Shown here: positions 34,627-43,710 of the stretch, in pieces
Layout: each line of letters begins with the position of its first letter
Numbering within the stretch: position 1 is the first letter of the stretch
Assembly: GCA_041905785.1 (NCBI GenBank)
Contig: JAYRKJ010000021.1
Coordinates: forward strand, 46,886-110,885
Source: Roseateles_B sp041905785
Lineage (GTDB): Bacteria > Pseudomonadota > Gammaproteobacteria > Burkholderiales > Burkholderiaceae_C
Direction of reading: 5' to 3'
Length of the DNA: 64,000 nucleotides
The notes under the pieces: generated by a model
Told to the model about the DNA's origin: nothing
The model's input: only the letters and a program-made list of their open reading frames with translations
Database searches by the model: none
Translations under genes and position numbers: made by a program

Positions 34627-35382
34627 ATGAAGCGACGTCAACTGCTGCTGTCTCCCCTGCTGGCATCTCCCCTGCTCGCACCGGCCGCCGCGATGGCCCA
34701 GGGCCGACGGGTCTACACCGTCGGGGTCGAGGACTACGAGAACTTCCTGCCCTACTCGGAATGGAAGAATGGTCTCTACCGGGGGCTCGGGCGCGATGTG
34801 CTGGACGCGTTCGCCGCGAGCCGCGGCTTCGAATTCCGCTATGTGGTTCTGCCACTGAAGCGCCGTGACGCCACCTTCGTGCGCGGCGACCTGGACTTCA
34901 TCTTTCCCGACAACCCGAACTGGGTGACCACGCTCAAAGGCAGCCTGCGCATCGCCTACGCGCCGCTGATGGAATTCACCGACGGCGTGATGGTCCGCCC
35001 GCAGGATCTGGGCAAGGGCGTCTCGCGCATCAAGGTGCTGGGCATCCCCAACGGCTTCACGCCCTACCCCTACCAGCAGCTGATCAACTCGGGCCAGATG
35101 CGCATCGAGGAATCGGTGCAGTACGACCGCCTCTACGAGAAACTGCAGCGCGGGCGTGTGGATGGCGCCTACCTCAACACCCGCATCGCCGAGTACTACT
35201 TCGCCCATGTGGTGCGCGAGGGCGGCGAGGCCCCGGTGTTCGATCCCGATCTGCCCCATGCCAGCGGTCACTGGTACCTGTCGTCCTACAAGCACCCGGC
35301 CGAAGTCGTGGCCATGCGCGAGTTCATGCGCGACAAGGCCGCGCTGATCAGCGAGCTGAAGGAACGCTGGAAATGGAAGTAA
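34627..35382 (+). CDS. Periplasmic solute-binding protein (SBP family 3-like)
   Basis: 251 residues. The N-terminus MKRRQLLLSPLLASPLLAPAAAMAQG is a signal peptide with probable cleavage after AMA. The rest follows the periplasmic binding-protein type II plan (VYTVGVEDYENFLPYSEW..., FRYVVLPLKRRDATFVRGDLDFIFPDNP, and the closing helix MREFMRDKAALISELKERW). No ABC permease or ATPase genes adjoin it, so it may be an orphan or may serve as a sensor. Sigma-54-like or other promoter elements are not clear, and the tandem repeat array lies directly upstream. Confidence 0.78.
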   Translation: MKRRQLLLSPLLASPLLAPAAAMAQGRRVYTVGVEDYENFLPYSEWKNGLYRGLGRDVLDAFAASRGFEFRYVVLPLKRRDATFVRGDLDFIFPDNPNWVTTLKGSLRIAYAPLMEFTDGVMVRPQDLGKGVSRIKVLGIPNGFTPYPYQQLINSGQMRIEESVQYDRLYEKLQRGRVDGAYLNTRIAEYYFAHVVREGGEAPVFDPDLPHASGHWYLSSYKHPAEVVAMREFMRDKAALISELKERWKWK

Positions 35383-35464
35383 CCCCCGGGAAGCGACCTC
35401 GCCCAGCTGCGATACTGCCGACCCAGCCCGCACTGTCGCGCGCCGAACGGATCAAGCCATTTCC

Positions 35465-35845
35465 ATGCCGCAGCTCTTGCGCCTCGCCCTGTCGCCCCGG
35501 CTGGCACAGGTGGTTTTTGCCTTCACTGCGCTAGCCATCGGGTATCTGGCCTTGACCCCCACGCCGCCCAAGGTCGCCGACCTGGGCTGGGACAAGCTGA
35601 ATCACCTGAGCGCCTTTTGCACCTTGATGCTGCTGGCCGGCCACGGCTGGCCTCGCCAGCGGCGTGGGATCGCACTGGGGTTGCTGGCTTATGGCGGCCT
35701 GATCGAAGTGCTGCAGACGCAGGTGCCGGGAAGATCCGCCGAATGGGTTGATCTGCTGGCCGATGCCACAGGCTTGCTGCTGGCCTATGCGCTGCAGTTG
35801 GCCGCGGCCCGCCGTCGAACGCTCAACGCACGCCGGACTCGTTGA
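35465..35845 (+). CDS. VanZ-like membrane protein
   Basis: 126 residues with four predicted membrane helices (about 14-32, 44-60, 65-82 and 93-112). VanZ-family features are DKLNHLSAFCTLMLLA near residue 43 and LIEVLQTQVPGRSAEWVDLLADATGLLLAY. These proteins have no agreed function beyond the link to glycopeptide tolerance in enterococcal VanZ; here the context gives no such hint. Its 3' end overlaps the end of the convergent epsA gene by 23 bases. Confidence 0.83.
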   Translation: MPQLLRLALSPRLAQVVFAFTALAIGYLALTPTPPKVADLGWDKLNHLSAFCTLMLLAGHGWPRQRRGIALGLLAYGGLIEVLQTQVPGRSAEWVDLLADATGLLLAYALQLAAARRRTLNARRTR

Positions 35846-36629
35846 TCAACTGCAGGGACATGGCCTGTGCCACCGCCTGGGCGCGGTTGCTGGCGGAGAG
35901 CTTGCGCAGGATCTTCTGCACATGGTTCTTGACCGTCAACGCGCTGATACCCAGCAACAGGCCGATTTCCTGATTGCTCTTGCCCTGCCGCATCCAGGCC
36001 AGCACCTGGCGCTCTCGCTCGGTCACGCCCTGTGCCGGGACCGCCCCCGCATGCGCATGGCCTTGCTGCAACTGCAGCTCCTGGGCCTGCACCCGGCGCC
36101 AGCAGCAATGCAGCAAGGGCGTCATCAGATTCAACAGCGGCGCCGCGAAGGGCTCGCGCGAGCCCAGCAGGAAGAAGGTCTCCAGCTCCTCGCTGCGCTG
36201 CGGGCGCGAGCCCCCCAGGACGGCCAGATGGCCCAGCCCGGCACCCTGCAACTGGCTCAGCGCGCGGGCGCCGCGTCCGCCATCGGCCGGCGGCTCCAGT
36301 GCAGCCAGCGGCAGTGTCTGCGCCAGCCCGCCCTCGCGCAGCCAGCCCTGCGCCAGCCAGCTCAGGCACACCGACTCCTGCAACCATTGCAGCGCCGCCT
36401 CCGGCAGCGGCAGGCTGTTGAACAACTCCGGCTGCAGCTGACGCCGCAGCGGCGACCAGGCACTGCACAGCATCAGCTGGTGCGGCAGCAGCCTTTGCAG
36501 GCTGGCCTGGGTCCAGATGAAGAACTGATGACGCCGCCGCACGGCCTGCGCCGTTTCGGCGCAATGCCAGAAGGCCTCGGCCTGACGCAGGCTGGCCCAC
36601 TCGACGGACTCCGCGGACTCGTCCCTCAT
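35823..36629 (-). CDS. epsA: LuxR-type regulator, XrtB/PEP-CTERM-associated EpsA type
   Basis: 268 residues. The C-terminal 65 residues are a LuxR helix-turn-helix: VTERERQVLAWMRQGKSNQEIGLLLGISALTVKNHVQKILRKL (in part). The N-terminal part (about 1-180) is a helical domain typical of the EpsA regulators that accompany exosortase B and exopolysaccharide loci in betaproteobacteria. No exosortase or PEP-CTERM protein is seen in the window, but a polysaccharide locus starts 1.7 kb away, a possible target. I chose the ATG at 36629 because GGGGAGAAG lies just before it; an ATG at 36647 is also in frame. It is divergent from the LPMO gene. Confidence 0.78.
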   Translation of the reverse strand: MRDESAESVEWASLRQAEAFWHCAETAQAVRRRHQFFIWTQASLQRLLPHQLMLCSAWSPLRRQLQPELFNSLPLPEAALQWLQESVCLSWLAQGWLREGGLAQTLPLAALEPPADGGRGARALSQLQGAGLGHLAVLGGSRPQRSEELETFFLLGSREPFAAPLLNLMTPLLHCCWRRVQAQELQLQQGHAHAGAVPAQGVTERERQVLAWMRQGKSNQEIGLLLGISALTVKNHVQKILRKLSASNRAQAVAQAMSLQLINESGVR

Positions 36630-36807
36630 GTCTTCTCCCCGTGGCATGCAGTTCGGCAGACTAGGCCGTCCTGATGTCATTTGTTTGAAACCGGTCACCC
36701 GCTTAGGCGACACAGGCTGAAACAGATACCGGATAAATACCAACAAATATCCACTTGCGCGCCATCCGCACAATTTTCACAATGACGCGACAACGACGGA
36801 GGTGATG

Positions 36808-38211
36808 ATGAGGACCAGTCTCTGGGGATTTCTGCTTGCCCTGCTTGTGCCCATGAGCGCGTACCCACATGGTTACGTCAGCAGCCCGGAATCCCGGTCA
36901 CTGCTGTGCAAGCAGGGCGGCAACAGCAACTGCGGCGCCATCCAGTACGAGCCCCAGAGCCTGGAGGCGCCATCCGGCTACCCGTCGGCGGGGCCCGCCG
37001 ATGGCAAGATCGGCAGCGCCGGCCTGGCCCAGTTCGCCGAGCTGGACGAGCAGACCGCCACCCGCTGGACCAAGCGGCCCATGAAGTCCGGCCTGCAGAA
37101 CTTCAGCTGGACCTTCACCGCCAACCATGCCACGCGCAACTGGCGCTACTACATCACACGGGCGGACTGGAACCCCAACACGAAGCTGAGCCGCGCCAGT
37201 TTCGAGTCCTCGCCCTTCTGCCAGGTGGACGGCGGCGGCAGGCAGCCGCCCGCCACCGCCACCCACAGCTGCAATGTGCCCAGCCGGTCCGGCTACCAGA
37301 TCGTGCTGGCCGTCTGGGAAATCGCTGACACGAGCAACAGCTTCTACAACCTGCTGGACCTCCAGTTCGACGGCACGCCGCCCACCTACAGCTGGACAGC
37401 CAAGGGCACCATCTACCCCAGCGTGGACCTGGCCGTGGGCGACAAGGCTGCGACGCGGGTTTTTGACGCGACGGGCGAGCGGGCCGAGTTCGCGACCCGG
37501 ATCACCATAAGCAGCAGCGCCGACGGGGCCAAGAACAGCTGGCCCTACCTGCTCGCCAGGCGAGTCAACGCCGAGCAGACGCTGCTCAAGGCGGGGCAGA
37601 AGGCCGCGGATGGCAGCATCAATCCGGCCTATGGTCAGAACGAGGTCTTCGTGCGCAATGACAGCGCGCTGACGCGAGTGGAGATCCAGATCGACAAAGC
37701 CCCTCCGCCCGCCAATGACGTGCTGGTCAGTGGCCTGGCCAGCGAGTACACCCTGGGAAGCGATGGCAACATAACCCTCCGTTTCAGCGTCACAGCCGTT
37801 GGACAGTTGGACGTCAATGCCACCCTCTTCGATGCCGCTGGCGTTGCCAAGGCCAGCGCCAATGCTGCGCTCGACAACAGCGGTCAGACCTTGAATCTGC
37901 CGCTGATCAAACCCGCACCCGGCAGCTATCAGCTGGTCGTGAAGGGCGCGCCCAGGAGCGGCGGCGCGGTGGTTCAGAAGACCTACGCGTTGACCTTGAA
38001 ATCTGCAGGCTCAACCAGCTATGACTACGTCTTCCCGACAGGCCTTGGCAACTACAACGCGGGCACCCGTGTACTGCAGAGCAAGAACGGCAAGGTCTAT
38101 GAATGCCGCCCGGCACCCTACAGCGGCTGGTGCAACATCTGGTCCAGCAGCAACAACGCCTACGAGCCCGGGATTGGGGCGGCGTGGGCAGACGCGTGGA
38201 TGGCGCGGTGA
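36808..38211 (+). CDS. Secreted lytic polysaccharide monooxygenase, GbpA-like (AA10)
   Basis: 467 residues. A short signal peptide (about 20) ends at SAYP before His21, which begins HGYVSSPESR, the copper histidine of AA10 LPMOs. The second brace histidine is His107 in TANHATRNWRYYITR. The AA10 domain runs to about residue 215 (LLDLQFDG). Middle GbpA-like domains follow (DLAVGDKAATRVFDATGERAEF... and PPPANDVLVSGL) and a chitin-binding type-5/12-like module YDYVFPTGLGNYNAGTRVLQSKNGKVYECRPAPYSGWC (in part). The enzyme cleaves chitin oxidatively. GGAGG at 36798 sits five bases before the chosen ATG. The proline before His21 is odd for a cleavage site. Confidence 0.87.
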   Translation: MRTSLWGFLLALLVPMSAYPHGYVSSPESRSLLCKQGGNSNCGAIQYEPQSLEAPSGYPSAGPADGKIGSAGLAQFAELDEQTATRWTKRPMKSGLQNFSWTFTANHATRNWRYYITRADWNPNTKLSRASFESSPFCQVDGGGRQPPATATHSCNVPSRSGYQIVLAVWEIADTSNSFYNLLDLQFDGTPPTYSWTAKGTIYPSVDLAVGDKAATRVFDATGERAEFATRITISSSADGAKNSWPYLLARRVNAEQTLLKAGQKAADGSINPAYGQNEVFVRNDSALTRVEIQIDKAPPPANDVLVSGLASEYTLGSDGNITLRFSVTAVGQLDVNATLFDAAGVAKASANAALDNSGQTLNLPLIKPAPGSYQLVVKGAPRSGGAVVQKTYALTLKSAGSTSYDYVFPTGLGNYNAGTRVLQSKNGKVYECRPAPYSGWCNIWSSSNNAYEPGIGAAWADAWMAR

Positions 38212-38213
38212 GT

Positions 38214-38247
38214 TGCATCCGCCGGTGACCGCCCGACGGCGGATGCA
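38214..38247 (+). terminator. Hairpin after the LPMO gene
   Basis: Perfect 11-bp stem TGCATCCGCCG (38214-38224) with CGGCGGATGCA (38237-38247), starting two bases after the stop, loop 12 bases. No T tail; it lies between convergent genes. Confidence 0.55.
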
Positions 38248-38335
38248 CGCCCATCATCGGCAAGAGTCAAAGCCCTCCCGGCGGCGAACTGCATTACACA
38301 GCGCACGCCAGGGATGGTCCACGCGTCTATCTAGC

Positions 38336-39442
38336 TCACCTCGTTGGCACGTGCCGCCGGAACACCAGCCACTTGGGAGTTCGGAACCGGACAATACGCC
38401 AGTAAAGTGCCACGTACGCCACGCCGAACAACACAGTGCATACCAGCAGGCCCGGCGTTGAATTCCAGAGCAGCAGTGCGGGCACCAAAGAAGACGCGCA
38501 CAGCGTCCAAAGGTAAGGTGCCGTCATCGAGTTGCGCCGCATCAACTCGCGTGCACCCTGCCCCCCCACCCCCCAGCGCATCAGCCGGCGGTAGATGAGC
38601 GAATGCAGGTGAATTCCGTCCGGTTCGCCCGGGGGTACGGCCCGGATGAAGCGGCGGCGATAGATGGAGAACACCGTTTCGAAGACTGGATAGATGCAGA
38701 CCATCAAAGCAAACAGAGGCGAGACTTCCGGATTGCGCGCGATCATCAGCAAGCTCAGCTCCGCCAGGAAGAAGCCGATGAAATAGGCACCGCCATCCCC
38801 CAGAAAGATCAGCCCGGCTGGGAAGTTCCAGACAAAGAAGCCGAAAGTGGCCCCAACACCCAAAAGCGCCCAGGTAGCCAGTTCCACGTCGCCGACAACG
38901 AATGCGACATAGGCCATGGTGAGCAGCATCAGGCTTACGCACATGGAGGACAGCCCATTGAAGCCATCGATGATGTTGACGGCATTGGCGACGCCAGCAA
39001 CCACAAAGATGGCCAGACCAGCGCCCCCCAAGGTTGTGGCCGCTACGCAATCCAGTCCTGGAATACCTGTACGGGACAGGGAGCCCTCCAGCACGACGAC
39101 ACCAAGCAGTCCAGACACGCCGGTCGCGAGCAGGCGTTTGCCTGGCGACACCCGCTTGGTGAGATCTTCAACCAGGCCAGCGACGAAGGCTGGCAGTCCA
39201 CAGGCCAGCAGCAGTAGCCCCAGCCGGGCAAGTGGAGACCCGTTCCAGGTCATTACACACACAGTCGCGCATAGACCGACGTAGATGCCGGCTCCGCCAA
39301 TCCGCGGAACCGGGCGGGCATGAAACTTCTGAGGGCCTGAAAGATCGTGGTCTGCAGACAGGTGACCGTGCTTGGCAAATGAATAGATGACAAGAAGCGT
39401 AACGACCGTAGCCGCGGCAAAAGTTAGCAGCAGATAGTGCAT
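38336..39442 (-). CDS. WecA/MraY-family undecaprenyl-phosphate sugar-1-phosphate transferase
   Basis: 368 residues from the ATG at 39442, with about ten membrane helices. The family loops are visible: KFHARPVPRIGGAGIY, the Asp-rich LVEDLTKRVSPGKRL (equivalent of DDxxD), NAVNIIDGFNGLSS and a HIHLHSLIYRR segment (HxH-type). WecA/WbpL-type enzymes start an O-unit by loading HexNAc-1-P onto undecaprenyl phosphate. It lies opposite the exporter gene at 39592, and with the operon that follows it makes up a complete Wzx/Wzy-type pathway. Confidence 0.88.
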   Translation of the reverse strand: MHYLLLTFAAATVVTLLVIYSFAKHGHLSADHDLSGPQKFHARPVPRIGGAGIYVGLCATVCVMTWNGSPLARLGLLLLACGLPAFVAGLVEDLTKRVSPGKRLLATGVSGLLGVVVLEGSLSRTGIPGLDCVAATTLGGAGLAIFVVAGVANAVNIIDGFNGLSSMCVSLMLLTMAYVAFVVGDVELATWALLGVGATFGFFVWNFPAGLIFLGDGGAYFIGFFLAELSLLMIARNPEVSPLFALMVCIYPVFETVFSIYRRRFIRAVPPGEPDGIHLHSLIYRRLMRWGVGGQGARELMRRNSMTAPYLWTLCASSLVPALLLWNSTPGLLVCTVLFGVAYVALYWRIVRFRTPKWLVFRRHVPTR

Positions 39443-39591
39443 GGGCGGCAAGTGTAACGACGGCACGCCAGCATCCAACGGCTATGCGGGCCTTCATCGC
39501 CTGATCCCATAGAATCACGCCGACCTCAGCCATCCCTGGCAAAAATATGGCTGGCGACTCAGCCCGCACCAGATCTGCAGCAAACGAAACC

Positions 39592-41487
39592 ATGGAAATT
39601 CGCACCCCTAACACGCCTGTTGCTGACCGAGGCGCCAAGAGCGTCTGGCGCGCGTTGATCGATGCAGCGCTTGTGCTGGCCTTGTGCAGCGCACTGCCCC
39701 CCGCCTGGGGCGCGGAAGAAAGCAACACGGAAAGCGCAGGGGCCATCCGTCTGACAAGTCCTCGTCAAGTTGACGCTGCCATTCAGGCGCCCGACTCCGT
39801 TCAACGGCGCGCCAGGGTCGCCTACAAGCCCGGGGAGTTTGAGGTCTATGTCAACAGCCTGCAGGGTCTAGCCTGGCCTGATGCAGATCAGGCGCCAGCC
39901 GGCTGGATCCGCCGCCTGGGTGCTGATGTGGCGGCCGACGAGCCCGTCGCCACCGAACTCGGCCGTCAAGCCAGCCCGGACTACATCCTGGGCCCGGGCG
40001 ACGAGATCCAGGTCACGATCTGGGGCGTTATTGACGGGGATCTTCGCCTGACTGTGGATCGTGCAGGCCGCGTCGTGATTCCCCGCGTAGGCCCAGTACT
40101 GCTGGCCGGTGTGCGCTATGGCGACCTGAACGAGGTGATCCGCGCTCGCATCAGCCAGGTCTTCAAGAACTTTCAGGTCAGTGCCGCACTGGGCAAACTG
40201 CGCAGCATCCGTGTCTATGTCACGGGCTATGCGGCACGCCCGGGGTCGTACACTGTCAGCAGCCTTGCAACCGTTGCCAATGTCATCAACCTGGCCGGTG
40301 GCCCGTCCCCGGCCGGGAGCATTCGCCGGATCGAGTTGCGCCGTGGCGGTCGTCCTGTCAGCACGTTCGACTACTACGACTTGATCCTCAAGGGCGACCA
40401 GTCGTCGGACCGTGTGCTCCAGGCCGACGATGTCGTGCACATCACACCCGCCGGCGCGCAAGTGGCCATTCTGGGCAGCGTCAACAAGCCCGCCATCCTG
40501 GAGCTCCACCCGGGCGAGACCGCCGAGGACGTGATTGCCATGGCCGGAGGCTTCAGCCCGGTGGCCGACTCACGCCGGCTGGAGCTGCAGCGCTTGAGCG
40601 AGCGCAATGATCGTCGAAGCGTCGAGCTCCAGCTCCCGGAGGGCGGTAAGACGCCTGCCAGCAATGGCGACATCTTCCGTGCCTACAGTGCCATTGGCTC
40701 CGCGCTGCCTCAACACAAGCAGTACAAGCGCGTTCACGTTGAAGGAGAAGTCGCCAAGCCTGGCTACTACCTGCTGCCACCTTCCAGCGTCCTGGGGGAC
40801 GCCATCCGCTCCGCCGGTGGACTGACGCCCAACGCCTTCCTCTTCGGGACCGAATTCACCCGCGTGAGTACTCGCAGGACTCAACAGGAGAACTACGACC
40901 GTGCGCTCCGCGACCTCGAGCTGGAATTCACCCGCAGCGCCACGACCACCAAAACCCAGACCTCCGATGACGCGGTCGCGCAAAGCGCGCGAGCGGCCGG
41001 CGCCAGCCGCTTGATCGAGCGTTTGCGCTCAGTCCAACCGACCGGCCGTGTCGTGCTTCGACTGACGCCGGAAGCCAGCGAACTGCCCCCCCTGGCGCTT
41101 GAAGACGGAGACCACATCAACATTCCAGCAACCCCCACCACAGTGGGGGTTTTCGGCAGTGTCTACAACACAGGAAACTTCTTGGTTAGCTCCAGCAATT
41201 CCATCCAAGATATGCTGGCCATGGCCGGTGGCCCGACACGCGGCGCCGATGTCAATAGCCTGTTCGTGTTGCGCGCCAACGGCACTGTCATTAGCAGCCG
41301 CCAAAGCAAAACCGGCTGGCTAAGTTTGGGCGGGAGTGTCATGAACACTACAGCATTCCCAGGTGACACCATATTCGTGCCAGAAGAAATGAGCAAAACC
41401 ACCTTTATCCAGGAGGCAAAGGAATGGACACAAATTCTGTATCAGTTTGGCATCGGCGCAGCTGCGCTGAAGACGCTTAAAAACTGA
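39592..41487 (+). CDS. Outer-membrane polysaccharide export protein with SLBB domains (Wza/OPX-like)
   Basis: 631 residues from the ATG at 39592; a further in-frame ATG at 39547 exists but the later one gives a normal signal peptide (ALVLALCSALPPAWG, AEES). The poly_export domain appears as DYILGPGDEIQVTIWGV... to RSIRVYVTGYAARPGSYTV, and three SLBB repeats follow (AILGSVNKPAILELHPGETAEDVIAMAGGFSP, VHVEGEVAKPGYYLLPPSSVLGDAIRSAGGL, and VGVFGSVYNTGNFLVSSSNSIQDMLAMAGGP, each quoted in part). This makes it larger than Wza (about 380). It forms the outer-membrane exit for the polysaccharide. No lipobox cysteine is visible near the N-terminus. Confidence 0.88.
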   Translation: MEIRTPNTPVADRGAKSVWRALIDAALVLALCSALPPAWGAEESNTESAGAIRLTSPRQVDAAIQAPDSVQRRARVAYKPGEFEVYVNSLQGLAWPDADQAPAGWIRRLGADVAADEPVATELGRQASPDYILGPGDEIQVTIWGVIDGDLRLTVDRAGRVVIPRVGPVLLAGVRYGDLNEVIRARISQVFKNFQVSAALGKLRSIRVYVTGYAARPGSYTVSSLATVANVINLAGGPSPAGSIRRIELRRGGRPVSTFDYYDLILKGDQSSDRVLQADDVVHITPAGAQVAILGSVNKPAILELHPGETAEDVIAMAGGFSPVADSRRLELQRLSERNDRRSVELQLPEGGKTPASNGDIFRAYSAIGSALPQHKQYKRVHVEGEVAKPGYYLLPPSSVLGDAIRSAGGLTPNAFLFGTEFTRVSTRRTQQENYDRALRDLELEFTRSATTTKTQTSDDAVAQSARAAGASRLIERLRSVQPTGRVVLRLTPEASELPPLALEDGDHINIPATPTTVGVFGSVYNTGNFLVSSSNSIQDMLAMAGGPTRGADVNSLFVLRANGTVISSRQSKTGWLSLGGSVMNTTAFPGDTIFVPEEMSKTTFIQEAKEWTQILYQFGIGAAALKTLKN

Positions 41488-41558
41488 CGCCACGCCGATG
41501 ATTTCAAGCCTTGACTCATATTGCGTCACTCGGACACAAGTCGTCACGTAAAAGATCC

Positions 41559-42560
41559 ATGCAAACAAGGGAAACTAAATTGAAGAACGCTGTAGTTACT
41601 GGCGCAGACGGGTTTATCGGCTCTCACCTCACCGAAATGCTGTTGGCTAACGGCTATAGCGTCACGGCGCTGGCCCAATACAATTCCTTCAACCATTGGG
41701 GCTGGCTCGAGGAAATTGAGCACAAAGACAGGATCAAGGTGATTACGGGCGATATCCGCGACCCCCACTTCTGCCGCAAGCTCACCGAAGGTGCGGACAC
41801 GGTCTTTCACTTGGCCGCGTTGATCGCCATCCCCTACTCGTATATCGCTCCGGACGCCTATATCGATGTAAATGTTCGTGGCACCCTGAACATCTGCCAA
41901 GCAGCCATGGACAACGGCATCACCCGTGTCCTGCACACTTCGACGTCCGAGGTGTACGGTACCGCGCAGTATGTGCCGATCGACGAAAAGCACCCGCTGC
42001 AACCCCAGTCGCCCTACAGCGCCAGCAAGATCGGAGCGGATGCCATCGCAATGAGTTTCTTTAACTCATTCAATCTGCCTCTCACCATCGTGCGCCCATT
42101 CAACACTTACGGGCCGCGTCAGAGCGCTCGGGCCGTCATTCCATCGATCATTACCCAGATTGCTGCCGGCAAGAAACAAATCAAGCTTGGTGACTTAAGC
42201 CCTACACGCGACTTCAATTACGTCACGGATACCTGCGACGGATTCATCCGTCTGGCCGAGAGTGACGAAGCCATCGGCAAGACCGTAAACGTCGGGTCCA
42301 ACTATGAGATTTCCGTCCGAGATACCCTTGAAATCATCAAGGAGCTAATGAATTCGGACGTCGAGTTCGTTGTCGAGAACCAGCGTGTCCGACCGGAAAA
42401 ATCCGAAGTCTTCCGTCTGTGGTGTGATAACACTCAGATTCGAACGCTCGTGGGCTTCGAGCCGCAGCACAGCATCCGCGAAGGCCTTCAGAAAACCATC
42501 AACTGGTTCCTCGACCCCAACAATCTCTCCAAGTACAAAGCAGATATCTACAATGTCTGA
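41559..42560 (+). CDS. legB: LegB-type nucleotide-sugar 4,6-dehydratase
   Basis: 333 residues. An extended SDR: Rossmann motif VTGADGFIGSHL, STSEVYG and the YxxxK catalytic pair in YSASK (Tyr153, Lys157). The opening NHWGWLEEIE segment and SPYSASKIGADAIAMSF are typical of LegB, the first step of legionaminic acid synthesis (dehydrating GDP-GlcNAc or UDP-GlcNAc). Start choice is uncertain: ATG at 41559 has a weak ribosome site, whereas TTG at 41580 has AAGGG nine bases upstream. Codon use here is more A/T-rich than in the flanking genes, suggesting transfer. It overlaps legC by 8 bases. Confidence 0.85.
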   Translation: MQTRETKLKNAVVTGADGFIGSHLTEMLLANGYSVTALAQYNSFNHWGWLEEIEHKDRIKVITGDIRDPHFCRKLTEGADTVFHLAALIAIPYSYIAPDAYIDVNVRGTLNICQAAMDNGITRVLHTSTSEVYGTAQYVPIDEKHPLQPQSPYSASKIGADAIAMSFFNSFNLPLTIVRPFNTYGPRQSARAVIPSIITQIAAGKKQIKLGDLSPTRDFNYVTDTCDGFIRLAESDEAIGKTVNVGSNYEISVRDTLEIIKELMNSDVEFVVENQRVRPEKSEVFRLWCDNTQIRTLVGFEPQHSIREGLQKTINWFLDPNNLSKYKADIYNV

Positions 42561-43710
42561 CCATCAGCCACGGCACGTCGAGTTCGCTGAATTCATTCAT
42601 CAGCTCTACGGCAGCGAGGGTTTCATACCGCTTCATGCGCCGGTGTTTCTTGGACGCGAGAAACAGTATCTGATCGACTGCATTGACTCCACTTACGTGT
42701 CGTCCGTCGGCGCCTACGTCGATCGTTTTGAAGCACTCATGCGCGACATCACCGGCGCCGCCCACGCCATTGCGACGACGAACGGCACGGCCGCCCTGCA
42801 TCTGGCACTGGTGCTGGCTGGCGTTGGCAGGGACGACGAGGTGATCACCCAGCCCGTGTCCTTCGTCGCAACCTGCAATGCCATTGCCTACCAGCAGGCG
42901 CATCCGGTATTCGTTGATGTGGATCGGGACTCGATGAGCCTGTCCCCAGCCGCCCTCGAACAGTTCCTGACGGAACACGCAGAAATCCGGGAAGGCGTTA
43001 CTTACAACCGCAGCACCGGGAGGCGAATTGCCGCGGTCGTGCCAATGCACAGCTTCGGGCTGCCTGGCCGGATCGAGGCCCTGACCGACATCTGTGCCCG
43101 CTGGAACCTGTTCCTCATCGAAGATGCTGCGGAGTCCCTGGGCTCCTATGTGGGCCAGACGCACACCGGCCGCTTCGGGCGCGTCAGCGCTTTCAGCTTC
43201 AATGGCAACAAGATCGCTACTTCCGGTGGCGGCGGCTGCCTCGTGACGGACGACCCGGAACTAGGCAAGCTGGCCAAACACCTCAGTACCACCGCCAAGC
43301 AGGCTCACGCGTGGGAGTTCTTCCACGACCAGGTTGGCTACAACTATCGGATGCCCAACGTAAACGCCGCCCTGGCCTGTGCGCAGCTGGAGCATCTGGA
43401 GCGCTTCGTCGCCAACAAGCGCGAGACCGCTGGACACTACCGCGCCTTCTGCGCCAAGAAGGACTGGCAGTTCGTGGACGAGCTGGCCGGCACACGTTCC
43501 AATTTCTGGCTCAACGCGATCCTGCTGCCCGATCGAACGGAGCGGGATCAGTTTTTGCGCAGCAGCAACGATCTCGGGGTGATGACAAGACCCATCTGGA
43601 CACTGATGCAACGCCTGCCAGCCTTCCGGCAAGCGCAGTGTGGGCCCTTGCCCAATGCGCAATGGCTGGAGGATCGTGTGGTCAACTTACCCAGCAGCTT
43701 CCGGCAGTGA
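42553..43710 (+). CDS. legC: LegC-type PLP aminotransferase
   Basis: 385 residues. DegT/DnrJ/EryC1-fold aminotransferase of the LegC group, which aminates the 4-keto sugar. The N-terminal FIHQLYGSEGFIPLHAPVFLGREKQYL and TYVSSVGAYVDRFE are LegC hallmarks; the PLP lysine is Lys220 in SFNGNKIATSGGGG, and EDAAESLGSYV supplies the PLP-binding aspartate. The C-terminal TRPIWTLMQRLPAF closes the fold. It follows legB by overlap and precedes the acetyltransferase by a GTGA overlap. Confidence 0.9.
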   Translation: MSDHQPRHVEFAEFIHQLYGSEGFIPLHAPVFLGREKQYLIDCIDSTYVSSVGAYVDRFEALMRDITGAAHAIATTNGTAALHLALVLAGVGRDDEVITQPVSFVATCNAIAYQQAHPVFVDVDRDSMSLSPAALEQFLTEHAEIREGVTYNRSTGRRIAAVVPMHSFGLPGRIEALTDICARWNLFLIEDAAESLGSYVGQTHTGRFGRVSAFSFNGNKIATSGGGGCLVTDDPELGKLAKHLSTTAKQAHAWEFFHDQVGYNYRMPNVNAALACAQLEHLERFVANKRETAGHYRAFCAKKDWQFVDELAGTRSNFWLNAILLPDRTERDQFLRSSNDLGVMTRPIWTLMQRLPAFRQAQCGPLPNAQWLEDRVVNLPSSFRQ

